Of a stretch of DNA of 64,000 nt, positions 1 through 12,739 are shown piece by piece. A program made the position numbers and the translations under genes. Below the pieces are notes generated by a model that made no database searches, was not told the origin of the DNA, and saw nothing but the letters and a program-made list of their open reading frames with translations. Source of the DNA: Chalciporus piperatus (lineage: Eukaryota > Basidiomycota > Agaricomycetes > Boletales > Boletaceae). The stretch lies in assembly GCA_038093975.1 (NCBI GenBank), contig JBBPTG010000112.1, positions 20,658 through 84,657 on the forward strand. The letters run 5' to 3'. Numbering within the stretch: position 1 is the first letter of the stretch; each line of letters opens with the position of its first letter.

Positions 1-2162
1 TTCACAGTCCTCACCGGTCTATCAGGTCTCATCGCTCACTATCTCGCTCGCGCATGCCGTCTCAAACGTTCTCAAATGTATGTCTCTACTCACACTCAGA
101 TCCCGCTTCCCCTCATCCTTCTCACCTCACCCATCCCAGCAACTTTGCCACCGCCGCTTCCATGTTCATGAACTCAAACTCGCTCCCTGTCGCACTCATG
201 CAATCCCTCGCTTCCACCGTACCTCTCCTCAAATGGGGTCCAGACGACACCATCGACGCCATGTTTGGTCGTTCACTCACTTACCTCGTCGTATTTAGCA
301 CCCTCGGCATGATTGTGAGTCCTTCCTCGCTTCTTGCATCGCTTACCGCGTCTCGTCTTGGCATACTTGACACGACGGGCATTCCGTCTGCACATGGCAT
401 CATCGTCCGCGGAACGGTGCAAGCATTCGTAATACGAATACTGACATACCTCTAGCTTCGATGGTCATATGGCGTCCAACTTCTTACCAAAGCAGACGAC
501 GTCGACGAACCACCTCCGCCCCCGACCGTATATACCGACGCTGACGAAAACAATCACCACAAACCACCCCACATCACGGTAGTCGCACCCACAGCTCAGC
601 TCATCGACTACGAAATCGAAATCGACACCGATGACCGACCCACGTCTATTCCATCGCATCCCCACCGCCACCGCCACACTCACATACGAACACGAACCCT
701 CCGGACCCGTCTTTCCGCAGCTGCAGCCCTTCGACCTTCCCATACCCACCTTCCAGCCGTCCCAACAGCTCTCGGTGACGAATCCGAATCTGAATCCGAG
801 TCCGAGTCCGATCAGACAATCTCTCAGTCTGATGATGCAGGTGCACAAACTACGGAAGAAGATTCAGAAGGGACCTTGGCCGTTCCTTCCTCTTCGCAGA
901 CATCATTACCACACACACGGGAACCCCCACCTCGCCCAGCTCATCCGAAGCGACATCACCCCGAACCCAAGTCGTGGTTTAAACGTCTACTCGCTCCACT
1001 ATCGGTCCTCTCACCACCACTTGCAGCTTCCCTTGCCGCTCTTGTTATTGCGCTGGTTCCCCCATTTCAACGGACGCTTAATTCTGGGATATTCATTCCA
1101 TTCCGTGGGGCACTCGAAGCTGCGGGTGGGTGTAGTGTACCTTTGACGCTGATCGTGCTTGGAGGGTGGTTCTGGGATGGTGGCAAACGTCCTGGGCCGC
1201 AAGGTGCCAACGGCGTAGACAATCAGAATGAACACGGGAATGACGTGGGGGTTGAAACGGAGACGAAAAGAGAGGGAAAGGGAAAGGCTGTCGAGAAGGC
1301 TAGTAGCAGACACGCACACGCGCGAGGACGTGTCTATGAAGTCGAAAACATTCCCAGCCATGGTCAAAGTCACACTGACGGTGAGGTTGACCACGGACAC
1401 CAACCCCAACTCCACGCACGGACGCTCCAACTCGTTTCGTCACCCCCTCGAACGCCTTCGAATGCCTCGCTCTCGTCCGTGCTGAGCGCGTTTGGAGACG
1501 TGCTCATGGCGCGCACTGGCATACATTCTGGTTCTGCGAGAAGGAAAGCGACGGGGAGACCTAGTTTGGGGAGTATGCGGCAGGACGAGGTGGATGTGGA
1601 GGCAGCCGAGGGGTTGACGACACATGTGGAGACCGAGGATGAACGCACGCAGTCACATACCACTCCCTCCAAGTCCAAGTCCAGGTCCAAGTCCAACTCG
1701 CCGTACCGGGGCGTGGTGGACAAGAGTGAGAGTGAGAACCCACCGGGGGAGTCGTTGACGATTGCTATTACCCTGTTGGCGCGGATGGTCGTCGTACCTA
1801 TCGTTGTCACTCCGCTGATGATTTTCGTCCGACGAACAGGATGGGGTGGTGACGTTTTCAACGAGTGAGTTGGGGAGTTTCTTTCTTTCTTCCCTTGTCG
1901 GTGGATTTAATCACTCACGTTGTTTCGCAGCCCCATATTCCTCGTCTCCAGCATGCTCCTCATTGCCTCCCCACCCGCCCTGACGCTCGCTCAAATTTCC
2001 CAACGCGCCCAAGGCCAACAAGGTCCCGCGGGGGATCCGAACGCGTTCTCGCCGTTTGAGAGATTGTTGTCCAGGACGGTGTTTTGGGCGTATTGTGTGA
2101 TGACGCCTCCGTTGACGATTTTGAGCGTCTTGGTCGGGTTGATCATGGTCGGGGCTGCGTAG
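1..2162 (+). CDS. Auxin efflux carrier (AEC) family membrane transporter, 5'-partial
   Basis: Integral membrane carrier of the AEC family (the fungal Ecm3-like branch), which moves small organic anions across membranes; the substrate here is unknown. The start lies left of the window. Exons read approximately 1-77, 141-315, 454-1865 and 1930-2162. The first exons are hydrophobic (TVLTGLSGLIAHYLAR; SLTYLVVFSTLGMI). A long acidic and Ser-rich hydrophilic loop (about 480-1740) separates them from the C-terminal membrane half, as is usual in fungal AEC proteins. The last exon (PIFLVSSMLLIASPPALTLA, then FERLLSRTVFWAYCVMTPP) carries the conserved C-terminal helices of the family. The central loop is low complexity and may vary freely between species. 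Confident for the family, less so for the exact edges of the loop exons. Confidence 0.85.
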
Positions 2163-2399
2163 AATCCGAAGAGAGCATATATTAGACGGACGATTTTATA
2201 GTATTTATCTGATTCTTAGCTGGGGTCTGGGATCAGAGCTGTGGTAGTACGTGGTAGTCCTCACATTTTTATCTAGAGTTTGATGCATTATTCCAGAGGG
2301 GGTTTTTTTTTTTGACATTTTTGCTTCTGCGGCGGTCAGTCAATAATTCGAGTCGTGAGTTGTTGGTCTCCCCTAGTTAACCCCTTAGAAAAGTAGGAA

Positions 2400-2460
2400 C
2401 GACTGTCTTCTTACCTAAGGAGCTGCCTACAGGAGACTACCCACAACCAGAAGACAGTCG
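2400..2460. repeat. Perfect 12-bp inverted repeat (hairpin-capable)
   Basis: Arms at 2400-2411 and 2449-2460 (CGACTGTCTTCT and its exact complement) flank a 37-nt spacer. It lies in the roughly 670-bp gap between the 3' ends of the convergent AEC and trefoil-like genes. I see no gene in 2163-2832. It could be a small transposon relic or a 3'-end structure; nothing seen decides between these. Confidence 0.5.
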
Positions 2461-2832
2461 TAACAAGCCATTGTAATTCGTCGGACTCGAACAAAGAGAA
2501 GAAACGCGATCGTACAAGTCGACACGAAGAGAAAACACAAACACAAATACTTTGTCGTACATTTCAACACTACATCGTATTTCAGGGTTCGCTCGGATCC
2601 AGCAGCCGCCTCGAATCCCTGTGGAGAAGAGCATGCGCTCACTCTTTACGCCGGAACAAATTTCCAAAGCTGGTCAGGCCTGGGCCCCATGAATGCGCTG
2701 AGCATGACCTACAGTGACAACGAAAATGAATAGGACTCGTGAGCACCACAAGAACGGGAGTTCAAATCATTATATATACCCTAGTCCCTGGTTCAGGCGA
2801 ACCTGCCAGCGTCCAAGCTGGCCGCCCACCGG

Positions 2833-3276
2833 CTAGTGCTTCAATCCTTTCAGATGTGAGTTAGATGTTTCGACACTTTCGGTTGAGAGGTACGGAAACA
2901 CGAACGAGTACGCATCTTCCAACTGTTTCGTAATCGCCCATGGGCTCGGAGGAGACATAGACACGAGTACGATATTTCCACTGGCTTGGGATGACCGAGG
3001 AATACCCGTCTGCTCTAGGACAATCGTGTACGCTCCATTGCCCACGTTGCGAATGGTCCACTAGAGACAGAAAGGACGATCGTGTTCAGAAAATGAGTAC
3101 AGAAACATGACAAGGTCTCTCGTCGTCGGTGAAGGATGGCTACTTACTACGTTGTCTTGGCCACCGAGAACAACTGGGACTGTAGAACTATCCCAGTTGT
3201 TTGCGCCGATTTTGAGAGCAGGGTTTGATGATATAGCAGGCACAATGGTATATTTCCCATCACCTGGGCCACTCAT
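2833..3276 (-). CDS. Small beta-trefoil-like protein (I66 inhibitor or ricin-B lectin-like)
   Basis: Two exons, complement(2833-3060, 3148-3276), about 118 residues, with a GT..AG intron at 3061-3147. The N-terminus (MSGPGDGKYTIVP, then NPALKIG) and the second exon (WTIRNVGNGAYTIVL, then PPSPWAI) show the repeating pattern 'W-x-I ... G-x-Y-T-I' of small fungal beta-trefoil proteins. Mushroom serine-protease inhibitors of family I66 and ricin-B-type lectins share this pattern, and I cannot choose between them. There is no signal peptide, which fits cytoplasmic defence lectins and inhibitors. The protein is shorter than the usual 140-150 residues, so a third trefoil lobe may be missing or an exon may have been overlooked. 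Confidence 0.55.
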
Positions 3277-5227
3277 TGTATACAGGAAGTTGAAGAGTGA
3301 GGGGTGGAATGTAACTGCAGGAGCTCGAGAGGATCTGATGTCCTACCGCTGAAAGCGAGTGGATTTTATACCGAATCAGCGACGCGAAACCGAATAGAGA
3401 GTATGTGGGACCTGCCAGAAGCGTCTCATCAAAAGGAATATGTACAAATCGGCTCTGTCGATGGTAAAGCAAAATCCCCGCTGGAAAATGCACTTCTATC
3501 CAACTTCCATCAGAACAGTGTCACCACCTGACAAGAACATCACATCAATATTAATGGACTGTACCTCGATGGCATATTCCGGCCGCATTCTGAGCCCATC
3601 AAGGATATCCTCGAATCCGTCCTGACGTCGACGAATGCCTTCATTCTGGGTATGTATAGACTGGCGGAAGTGACCTGGTGACAACCCCTGTCAAATGTGA
3701 GCTCTCCGATGAGTCAGTGATCGCCCAGATGGGGTGGCAAGTACTAAGATCACTAACCCCACAGTGACAGCGCGGAAATGACCTGTTTGAATGATCACAT
3801 GTAAGAGCGATGGGCTGGACCCAATCCATATGACCCTGGCAGTCAGAACAAACGTTGTTACAGTGCAGGTCAAGCGGCATGTTGGTTGGCGAAGACCTCT
3901 CTCGCCTCGGCTTTGCAGCGCAACTCGTGCCAATTCGAACCGCGGCGAGTCTGAGCCCAGCTGGCGGATTTCCGAGCTGAGGCATTGCTGAGCGCTGAGG
4001 CCAGGGGTTTGGATTCGTGAGGGCCAGCCCTGTGGTTTACCGAGGTCGTTCAAATGCAGAAAAGTCCGAGTCGCAGCGGTAAGTACGGATGGACATAGTA
4101 GCCAGAGTTGGAGAAGTGTGTGCAGACACTGATACCCACAGCGCCAGTTTGGTCCCAGGCAGGTCGTCGACTGATGGCACTTGCACGACGTCGCAACAAG
4201 TTTCAAATTTTCCATAGCACATGCATAGGCCATTGTGCATCTCCCCATTCGTGTTAGCATTCCCGAACGACACCAAGCCGCCGAAAATACTAGCAGAACT
4301 TGTCTGCCCCTGTGGCGGGCGATTGGTCGCGATCACGAGCGGGGCAACCATTTTTCCTGTGCGTAACAGAAGAGATCTTGCAGATGAGAGTGAGAAAGTG
4401 GATGCTGTATCGAGTTGTCAATAGTTGAGGAGATCAAACATTGGCACGTCAAACAGACTTTCGCTTCCCTGAATTTCAAAACCCTTGCTGCGATACCACG
4501 GCCCTTGTGATGATCCCATCCCGGACTCTTCGGTATGTGTCTAGGAGTCATGGGGTCGCGCGTTAACATTGAAGAGAGCTGATTTTACTCAAGTTGGCGG
4601 AGTATGCTGCCTCGTGATGACTTCATCCGGGATGATCAATCAGAGCTCAGGCTGGCTATCAAAATGAATCGCAGCCATACTAGGCGAGTCCGTTGTTGAC
4701 CATTGCGGATACCTGGGCTTGAATGTGATACACAACAGGACCCGATTGGCTGTTTGTTCTTTATCACTCACTTCGTCGAGGGACGAAAACCAACCCTCGG
4801 TCGGTATCGGCCCTGTCTCCGCATTATATACCACGTCCTCCCCCACAATTTGGATGGTCAATTGTTTGTGTGTTGGAGTCAATTAACGCATGAAAGTTTG
4901 GAGCTGAAGAATCTGAAGAACGCTTTGGACGTGTAATTATCGTAGTATGGAAAGGCTTGTAGGGGATGTCTGGGGCTGGATTGAACCTGCCAACGCTCGA
5001 GACAACCCACACTGAGCCCAGGTTTTATTGCTTCCGGGCCGTCCCAACCGACTCAAACGTTTTGAGTCCACTGCCATGTAAGGGTATCCTCGTGTCGTCC
5101 TAACGTCAACGCGTCAACGTCAACGAATGCTTCATTCTCGGTAGACTAGAGGAACAAATGGATAAAGGGTGGCTAGCTGCTCGATCACACCACTTGCCTG
5201 CCGCTCAACTTCACTCACAAGTTGAAT
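3277..5227. other. Unresolved stretch with minus-strand coding traces
   Basis: Several short minus-strand frames look partly coding but I could not join them into a gene. One is at 3496-3684 (contains VQSINIDVMFLSGGDTVL). Another is at 4037-4351, starting MVAPLVIATNRPPQ and Cys-rich further on. A third is at 4640-4882 (contains GEDVVYNAETGPIP) and is followed by a good GTGAGT donor. Sequence near 3610-3655 recurs in diverged form near 5090-5150. This may be one or two small genes or decayed copies. No function is proposed. Confidence 0.25.
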
Positions 5228-7395
5228 ATGCAGACGTACGTACATACACCTCTCGAGAACATTCCCAAGGTATTTTTCTCCTAGTCTCTTCTCGCAGGCG
5301 AATGTCGCAACGACACCGTGTCTCTGCATCATAGATAAGGGACACCCTTCGAGCGACTTTCAAGCGTGGCGTCACTCGTCCTATCGCATGGCGCAAACGC
5401 CAACTCCTCCAACTGGCTCGTATGGCCCAAAACGAGGCCGAAGCCTTCTGCGATGCGCTCGCCAAAGATCTCGGGAAACCACGTCTTGAAGTTCTGATGG
5501 CCGAAGTCGGCGCTGTCATCGATCATGCGATCAAGAGTGCTGAGCAAGTCGAGGAGTGGGCGAAACCGGAGCATCCAGAGGTGCCTGATTGGCAGGAGGG
5601 ATGGAAACCAACGTGAGCGATGATGTTTTGATCGTCTTTTTTGGTCTGAGAGTACTGATGAGTTATGGCATGCTGAATATACACAACGTATGTAGGTTGC
5701 TCAAGGCTCCCAAAGGGACTGTACTCATCATCTCGTGAGTCCCGAGTTGGGGTTATCGTTGGCTTGTCATGACTGGGCTCACGACACTTCATTTCTTTCG
5801 AATGAAAAAGACCATGGAACTACCCTATGGTCCTCTCCTTTCAACCTCTCATGGGGGCCATCGCTGCCGGATGCTGCGCAGTGATCAAACCTTCGGAGGC
5901 CGTACCTCACTGCTCCCAGCTCATCGCCGAACTTCTTCCCAAGTACCTTGACCCTTCCGCCTACTGCGTCGTTAACGGTGCCATTGCGGAAGCATCCAAA
6001 CTTCTCGAACTCCAATGGGATCATATCTTTTATACTGGCAACAGTAGAGTTGCTCGGATCGTCTCGGCTGCGGCTGCGAAACATCTCACTCCGCTCACCC
6101 TGGAACTCGGTGGGAAGAGCCCGGTGGTCGTGGATTCTGCTTATGACATGGAATTGGCTGCGAAGCGTATCTTATGGGGAAAATGTAACAACGCTGGTCA
6201 GGTATTCTTAGCTTTAATTTTTGTGTTTCTTGCAATTGATGAACGGAATGGTAGATTTGCGTCGCCCCGGATTATATCCTTTGTCACTGGACTAAACAGG
6301 AGGAACTTGTCAAAGGGTTCGAGAAGGCTTACACGTCTTTCTTCCCCGATGGTGCGTTGGGTGACAAGCACTTTGGAAGTATCGTGAGCGACATGCACTT
6401 TACCCGCCTGAGCTCCTTGCTCGATCGCACGAGCGGTGAAAAGGTAACGGATGTCATGCAAGGAAGGAAAGATGTCAGAAAGAAGCGGTTTGAGCCCACC
6501 GTGGTAAAGAACGTGAAGGATGGTGACTCTTTGCTTGAAGAGTGAGTGATTCATGCCACCACCTGCAAAATCTGGGGTTCGGATCAGCTCATCACATACC
6601 CCCGTTGACAGAGAACTGTTTGGACCGATTATTCCGATTATTCCTATTGATGGAATAGACGAAGCCATAGCCTTTATCAATGAGCGGTACGATTCCCTAT
6701 TACTCCGCCGAAAACCCTGATCTTATTCGAAGGCCAAAAGACCTCACCCTCTCGTGTTGTACACGTTCACGGAGGATCCTATTCTCAAACAAAGACGTTG
6801 GTGATCCTCATACCCCGATGGACCTTGCCTTCTCACGCGACGCGACATCTAGTTATCGATGAAACCCAGAGCGGCGCCATCGTTTTCAATGATACGTTTC
6901 AGCACCTTGCCGGTGAGTCACATGGCCTATATCCTTCAAGTTGTACCTGTTCAGGCTTGACGTCACTGTTGCAATGGCTGCTCCACACTACTTCTCGTCC
7001 CTTTTCCTTTGGTGGTTTGTGCTGATGAGGATCTTGCAGTGGACGGACTGCCGTTCGCTGGCGTAGGCGAATCGGGATGTGAGTGCTCGACTGATTCAAC
7101 TCCATTATGAACTTATCTTGATGTCCGACTTAGACGGATACCAGACCCTGAAGTACACCTTCGACACGTTCACACAGCTCAGAAGCTCCATCGACATGCC
7201 AAAAGAGTGAGTTATTTCCGCCTTCTGTTTACTCTGAAACACCATGACGTCTTTGGTGAATTGGCGTCTGATCGCTTCATTAGAGCTGAGCCTTTCTTGG
7301 AACTGAGATATCCGCCATATGGTCCGGAGGCGGTTCAAGCGCTGGCAGCCGCAGCTTGCATGCCTATTCCTCAAAACTCTCCAACCGGCAACTGA
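5228..7395 (+). CDS. NAD(P)-dependent aldehyde dehydrogenase, ALDH3/fatty-aldehyde type
   Basis: Oxidises aldehydes to carboxylic acids. The short ALDH3-type form resembles yeast Hfd1 and fungal apo-carotenal dehydrogenases. Eleven exons: 5228-5269, 5335-5612, 5696-5734, 5811-6201, 6255-6541, 6612-6686, 6741-6796, 6853-6912, 7040-7078, 7134-7206, 7284-7395; the phases close and give 483 residues. The tiny first exon (MQTYVHTPLENIPK) was chosen because it joins in frame to RDTLRATFKRG, the usual ALDH3 start. Visible motifs: PWNYP, the nucleotide-binding segment FYTGNSRVARIV, the catalytic Glu in LELGGKSP (about residue 218), and the nucleophile Cys in GQICVAPDY (about residue 252). The ESG.Y.G.Y segment near the C-terminus is present. 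A complete, probably active enzyme. Substrate not predictable. Confidence 0.9.
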
Positions 7396-10300
7396 GATCT
7401 GACCTCGTCGTGTGCGTGAGTCGATGGACGTGTAAGAGGGAAGATCATCTAGGGTAGTGTACTAGGGTGGTGTGCGGCTGTGAAATTATGATTCAGAAGG
7501 GATTCGAACGATGAGATACGCAAATGGCAGAAATGCCCCAGTCGAGAGAGGCGGAGTACTGTCATCGTTTCGATCGGTACTCGTGGATAACGTGGGTATG
7601 ACTCGCAGCTGGTGTACAAACGTTCTTGATCCTTACAGGTTGCGCTTGGTGGCTATAAGCCAGCACGAATTAGCTTCTCCCCGCCCAGATGGTTCAGCCT
7701 GACAGCAGCTGTCCAGGGAGACCCCGACTTCTGGGTAAAATCCGAGTCGTTCTGACTTGGCGTTGCCACAATCTTGCAGCAGTCGTCAGCTAAGATCTTA
7801 GCTTCAACATGCTCCACTTATACGACCAAGTCAACTGATCGTGAGCCACCCCCGCAGCATGCATCAACCAGAGAGTAAGCACGATAATGTCGGCTCAGTG
7901 TCAGCGTGGTGCAACAGTGCTACGCACGCGTGACCGGAAGTGGGCCAGTAAGAGACGGTGAGTTAATGCGCGTATGACAGGAGTTCCTCAACGCGAACGA
8001 GCATATATGCAGCATTACCGCATTAGTTTGGGACCCACTTTCGGTGTAGGTGCTATCCCAGGCATTGGATGGAGAAGAGGGTTCGCCCAGCCTGAGTGCT
8101 GCGATGCCTGTGAAATTCCCATGCCAGCGCTCTGTGTTAGCGGCAGCAGAGACGACCTTGAATGAATCCCAGTCCTCGTTGTCCTTTCCAGAGGGTGTAT
8201 GCACTTTCCTTGAAGGAGCGTGACGGTGTACTTAGGCATACCAGCGATTTCTCGACTGACCACGTCATCCAAATCAAGCATTAACGGTACCACACCGCCG
8301 TTCGTCGCCCATACCTCGGTACATCCAGCGCACTCACGTTCTGTACCAAGACCACTGAACGTGAGCCATCCTTACGACAAGTATCACCCAGTGATCAACG
8401 CATACAAGGTCGATCACTGTCAACTCAGCGTAACAATGCTATGCACGTGTGGTTTGGAGTGCACATGAAGCACAGAGGGTGACCAGAGGCGAGGGACTAC
8501 GCATCGGAAGGGATGTTCTGCTGAAATAAACGTACGCTGATTGGTCCACGATAAAGGAACCTGAAGACCTGATGGTCCACGTCATAGACATCTTCTGGAA
8601 GCCGCGACTGCCACCCCCTGACCAGTGGAAGGAGGGGAAGGAAGCAGTGGTCAGAGGTAAAGAGTCGTCGCACAGCAAGCTGACTCTTTATATCTGTGTT
8701 CGAGAAAAGGTTGCGTCATTGACGAATCTCAAAATTTCCCTTTTTCGGCAACGCGCCACTAACACGCTGCTCTTGCGTCAAAGCAGCACCCGCCTTGGTC
8801 AAGCCATCTAATATGTCCAGGTCGCTAACGAAGTGTACTCATCAAGGCGTAGAGATCTAATGACACCATACGTTATTTTCAGCAGTTCGCTCATGCATTT
8901 GGGCTGCAGTTCCATGAACCCTCTTTACCACTGAAAAGGCTCCACTCACCATCGCACAAGTGAAAATCATCGGGCTTCACCGCGACGAAGCGATCGCGGC
9001 GAAGAACCCTCCGCGTCGGGCCCAGTTTCGTCTCCCCCCTGCATCCTCTCTGGATTTGAGGTCCAGATGGGGAGCCAACGTCTCTGTAAGAAAGTTTTCG
9101 CATAGTGGCGAAGAGTTGTCCCTCAAGTCATTCCCCTTTTGGTAGAAGTCCACAACCCTGTAAGTTAAGTAGAAGCCTAGGAAGTCTTCTCTCGCTACCC
9201 TGAAACCACGACCAGACATTGAAAGTCGCCTGTGGAGGTATATCCACAGTAGCATGCGGGGCCACTGGCACTGTTCGTTCTGCACGAAATCTCTCTACCC
9301 TCAATTATCATGCATTCCGAAGGGGTAAAGAAGGGAGGCTCGAGGTCGGGCGGGAGTATATCTGCCTTCATCTTTGGTCAGACGGTGAGGAGGAAGTAGA
9401 ACCCCCGTGGTTGAATCGGACAACTTGCCGAGAATATCCTGCAACGGTAAGCCCGGAACACCTCCCTGACAGTAGTGACACGAGTGCGGGTCCGCCGATC
9501 TTGAGTGATGGTGGCGGACGGGATTCTGTGGCCGAGGGGAATGCATATTGCTTGGTCTCCTACGTATTCCGAGTGACGACGGTTGGCCTGACTGTTTGTC
9601 GTATATTCATCATTCCACACCATAGTTCCATACACACTTCCCATGTGGATAACCTGAGAGCCATCTGAACCACCTATACGTACCAGATGCTATCAAGTTG
9701 GGATAAAATAAATGGGCGCAATGTTGCGCGAATACAGAGCCCTACAGTTCATAGTATCGGAGATATAATTACCATCAGCTTGTATGTTACATGAACGATT
9801 GACCACTCACCAAACGGAGCTAGTCATATGAACGATCCATCACGAACAAGAATGGAGCTATCCTATATTTTCAGATGTCAGTGAGGATAGAGCGGCACGT
9901 ATACATTTCCGGGCCTTCTCTTTCTCCGGTCACTCAGAAAATAATGCCTCCCGAGTCTCGTGAATTTAGCACTGACGAATGAGAGCAAAGGCGGCTTAGC
10001 AAACAGAAGCAACAGAAATAGAAAAGTGTGGGAAGCATAGAAACACTTCAGAAGGGCTGTGTACATGTGATAGATCGGGCGAGCGAAATTGCGTGTAGAA
10101 AAGCCAGCGAAACGAAGTTGGCAGTACCCTCGGGTTAAATGGGGGACTCACTAACACGCAAACTCCACTCATCTCGCACTCAGAGAGGCGAGCGACTAGG
10201 CATATCCAGAACCCGCCGAAACGGAACGAGAATCCGTGAGATCCTCAGTCGCTGTAAATAAAAACGTCTGACACTTACGCAGCGCTTTCGGCCTCTGGGA

Positions 10301-11135
10301 GCAAGAATAACTCGAATGTCGATTATAATAATCCGTTTCTGTGTTGTCGATGCTGGTAGAGCATGGGAGAGCGAAAAGGATGTCACGGCAATGACGAACT
10401 CTATGTTTTCTGGAAGTTTCGGCCGGATATGATCATCGTGCGCGTTGAGATCGTTTTAAGTATCGGATGGCACATACTTGCGTTCAGACCCATACTGCAA
10501 CCGATCCAATGGATAGCTTGAAGCCCTGGAGAGTCAAACTTGATGAGTCGGGAAGGACGATCAGTTGTGCGGAAAAGAGATGCAAATTGCCAGCTGATGA
10601 TGGGTTAACACGAGAAGTCCAAAATCATGTCGCCATATGGACGCAGCTGGCGTGATAGAGCTCGAGCCTATCGAGACATACAGAAACTGGGGCTGGAGGG
10701 TTGGCCAATCTTCGTTCCAACGTCTAGGGTTGGATCTTTCCCAAAATTTTCTTTGACTTTGCCTGGCAGCCAGCAGAAAGTTCCGTCCTGCCGTGTGAGT
10801 CAACTTGACAGGTGGTGACAGGTGCTTTGCCACTGTTGTCACTGTCCGCCAGTTGTCGCCCTCGTCGTCGTCGTGTTCATCAAGCCTGTCGGCAGAGATC
10901 GCGGGAACGCAAATTGACAAAACCTGTTCGATCACTTGCAATTCTCATACCAAACCTCCCAACAAGGACTTCCAACGACGACGGAAAGTAGCTTGCCAAA
11001 TACCCCCGAAGGTGAGAACGACCGACACGAAGCTACACTTCTCGCTGAGAACCACTTTAAACCAGCTACAATATATCTTATAGCACACTAGCCAAATCAG
11101 TGTAGGAAGCCGTTCTCGACGGCTCGCCGGCGGTC
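7396..11135. other. 3.7 kb without a supportable gene
   Basis: Only short frames are seen and none matches a family I know. A stretch near 7800-7930 shares scattered identity with 8340-8460 (for example AACGTGAGCCA/ATCGTGAGCCA and a following TCAGCGT..CAAC/AACA..TGCTA.GCACG), so an old duplication is likely. A minus-strand segment near 9430-9560 (frame reading PPSLKIGG) faintly recalls the trefoil gene at 2833-3276 and could be a relic. Otherwise nothing is seen. Confidence 0.4.
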
Positions 11136-12739
11136 ATGGTTGCCTTCTATGAACTGCAGCTGATCCTCCTCGTTTCCTCTTGTCTGGTCTTCCTCCTCCT
11201 CGAACGCCATGTGATGAATCCGGCGGATGATCTCAGCGGAACGACGGCATTACTATTCACACGGTCGTTTACGCCATTGTCATGGGTGAGCATGCCAGCT
11301 GCTATCTGGGATGCAGCCTGTTGATGTTTGACCTCTTCCCGTCGCTCGTGAACAGGCGCCGATTGGCTCCAAGGGCCTTATGTCTACTCTCTATACCGCG
11401 AACAATATGGGATGCCGGAAAGGATGGTTGCAGTGTTGTTCGTCACCGGGTTCATGTCCGCTGGCTTGACGGCCCCCTTAGTCGGCGTATGGGCAGATCA
11501 GCAGTACGTGTTCTTCCCTCCCGACCAATCCTCATCTGAACACCGCGCCAGTGGTCGCAAGAAGCTATGTCTCGTATTCTGCATCACGTACACTTTTGCG
11601 TGTCTCTGTTTCAACGTGCCATACCTCCCTGTTCTCATCCTTGGGCGTCTCACTGCGGGAGTGTCCACCTCCATTCTTTACTCTGCCTTTGAGTCGTGGT
11701 TGGTCTCCACCGCCAACTCGCTGACGATACCATCTTCAGATCTCTCGATCATCTTCGGTCGTGCGACCCTCGTCAATGGGCTTGTCGCAACGGCAGCAGG
11801 GATAGGGAGCAATCAGTTGGTGAACTTCACGAGATCGTTTGCATCGCCGTTCATTGCAAGTGGAGGGCTACTCATCCTTGCATATTTCGTGATTAAAGCC
11901 AGCTGGACGGAGAACTATGGCAGTGGAGGTGGTACAGCCGTCGCCAGCGCGGATCTGTTCCAGTTGAGGCGGCTTGGCCAAGCTTGGAAGATCGTGCGCA
12001 GCGGTGAATCCTATCTTAGACGTGGTGTAGTCGGATTACTGATCGGACGCCTTCAGATCCTGTACTGTTGGTGATTGGTTTGACCCAGACATGCTTCGAA
12101 GGGTCGATGTACCTCTTTGTTTTCGTCTGGGTTCCATCCCTTCAAGAAGCCTCTCCTTCCTTCCCAACAATCGCCCTTCCTCTCGGCTACATCTTTTCGT
12201 CGTTCATGATCTCCATGATGCTCGGTTCTCTCCTCTATACCGCCATCACATCCTACACACCACCACCCTCACTAGGCTCACGTCCCGATTCATCCCTGAC
12301 GCTCCACGGAAAACTCAGCAGTCTTGTCTGTGCAGTGAGCGCAGTGTCCCTCGCACTCAGCACGCGTTCGGACAGCGAGAGAGTGCGCTTTTGGGCATTT
12401 TGTGCGTTTGAGGCATGCGTCGGCATGTATTACCCCGTGCAAGGAATGTTGAGGGGAACTTTGATCTCGAACGAACATCGCGCTACGGTCAGTTTTCGTT
12501 CCCTGCGAATCCGAAACGACATCTCGCTTACAATTGTTGTATAGTTGTCAGCGTTGTTCCGCGTCCCGTTGAACATTTTCGTCGTGGTGTCCCTTATGAC
12601 GGGTGTCTCGTCTGCTCGGAACGCAGTCCTCTCAGCATGCTCGTTGATGCTCGCCTTTTCCGCACTCATGACGGCCTGTATCGTCGTTCCAAAGGTGGAT
12701 GACATTTCGCCGCCGGAAACCAACATCCGTCCCGAGTAA
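11136..12739 (+). CDS. MFS transporter, MFSD5 (molybdate-anion transporter) type
   Basis: Polytopic membrane carrier of the MFSD5/MOT2 family, whose members take up molybdate or other anions. Exons: 11136 to about 11210, about 11237-11285, 11356-11503, 11552-12003, 12057-12487, 12545-12739. Family signatures are clear: GADWLQGPYVYSLYRE, GVWADQHGRKKLCLVFC, SILYSAFESWLV, and VIGLTQTCFEGSMYLFVF(V)WVP. The start was chosen at the ATG opening a hydrophobic helix (FYELQLILLVSSCLVFLLLE). The join between this helix and TVVYAIVMGADW is a problem: the frame changes by two and only a 26-nt GT..AG stretch (about 11211-11236) could bridge it. The 48-nt intron 11504-11551 has no stop and keeps frame, so its retention would also give a readable protein. 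Confidence 0.8.

Noticed and set aside
1011..1861. Several long minus-strand frames
   Set aside because: Antisense to the low-complexity loop of the AEC transporter; no independent evidence.
2480..2510. GACTCGAAC, a possible tRNA T-loop on the minus strand
   Set aside because: No complementary T-stem, anticodon arm or acceptor stem can be drawn around it. Similar isolated motifs near 7505 were rejected for the same reason.
3691..4260. 189-codon minus-strand frame rich in Cys and Leu
   Set aside because: Overlaps another plausible frame, shows no motif, and contains several splice-like sites; left as unresolved rather than called.
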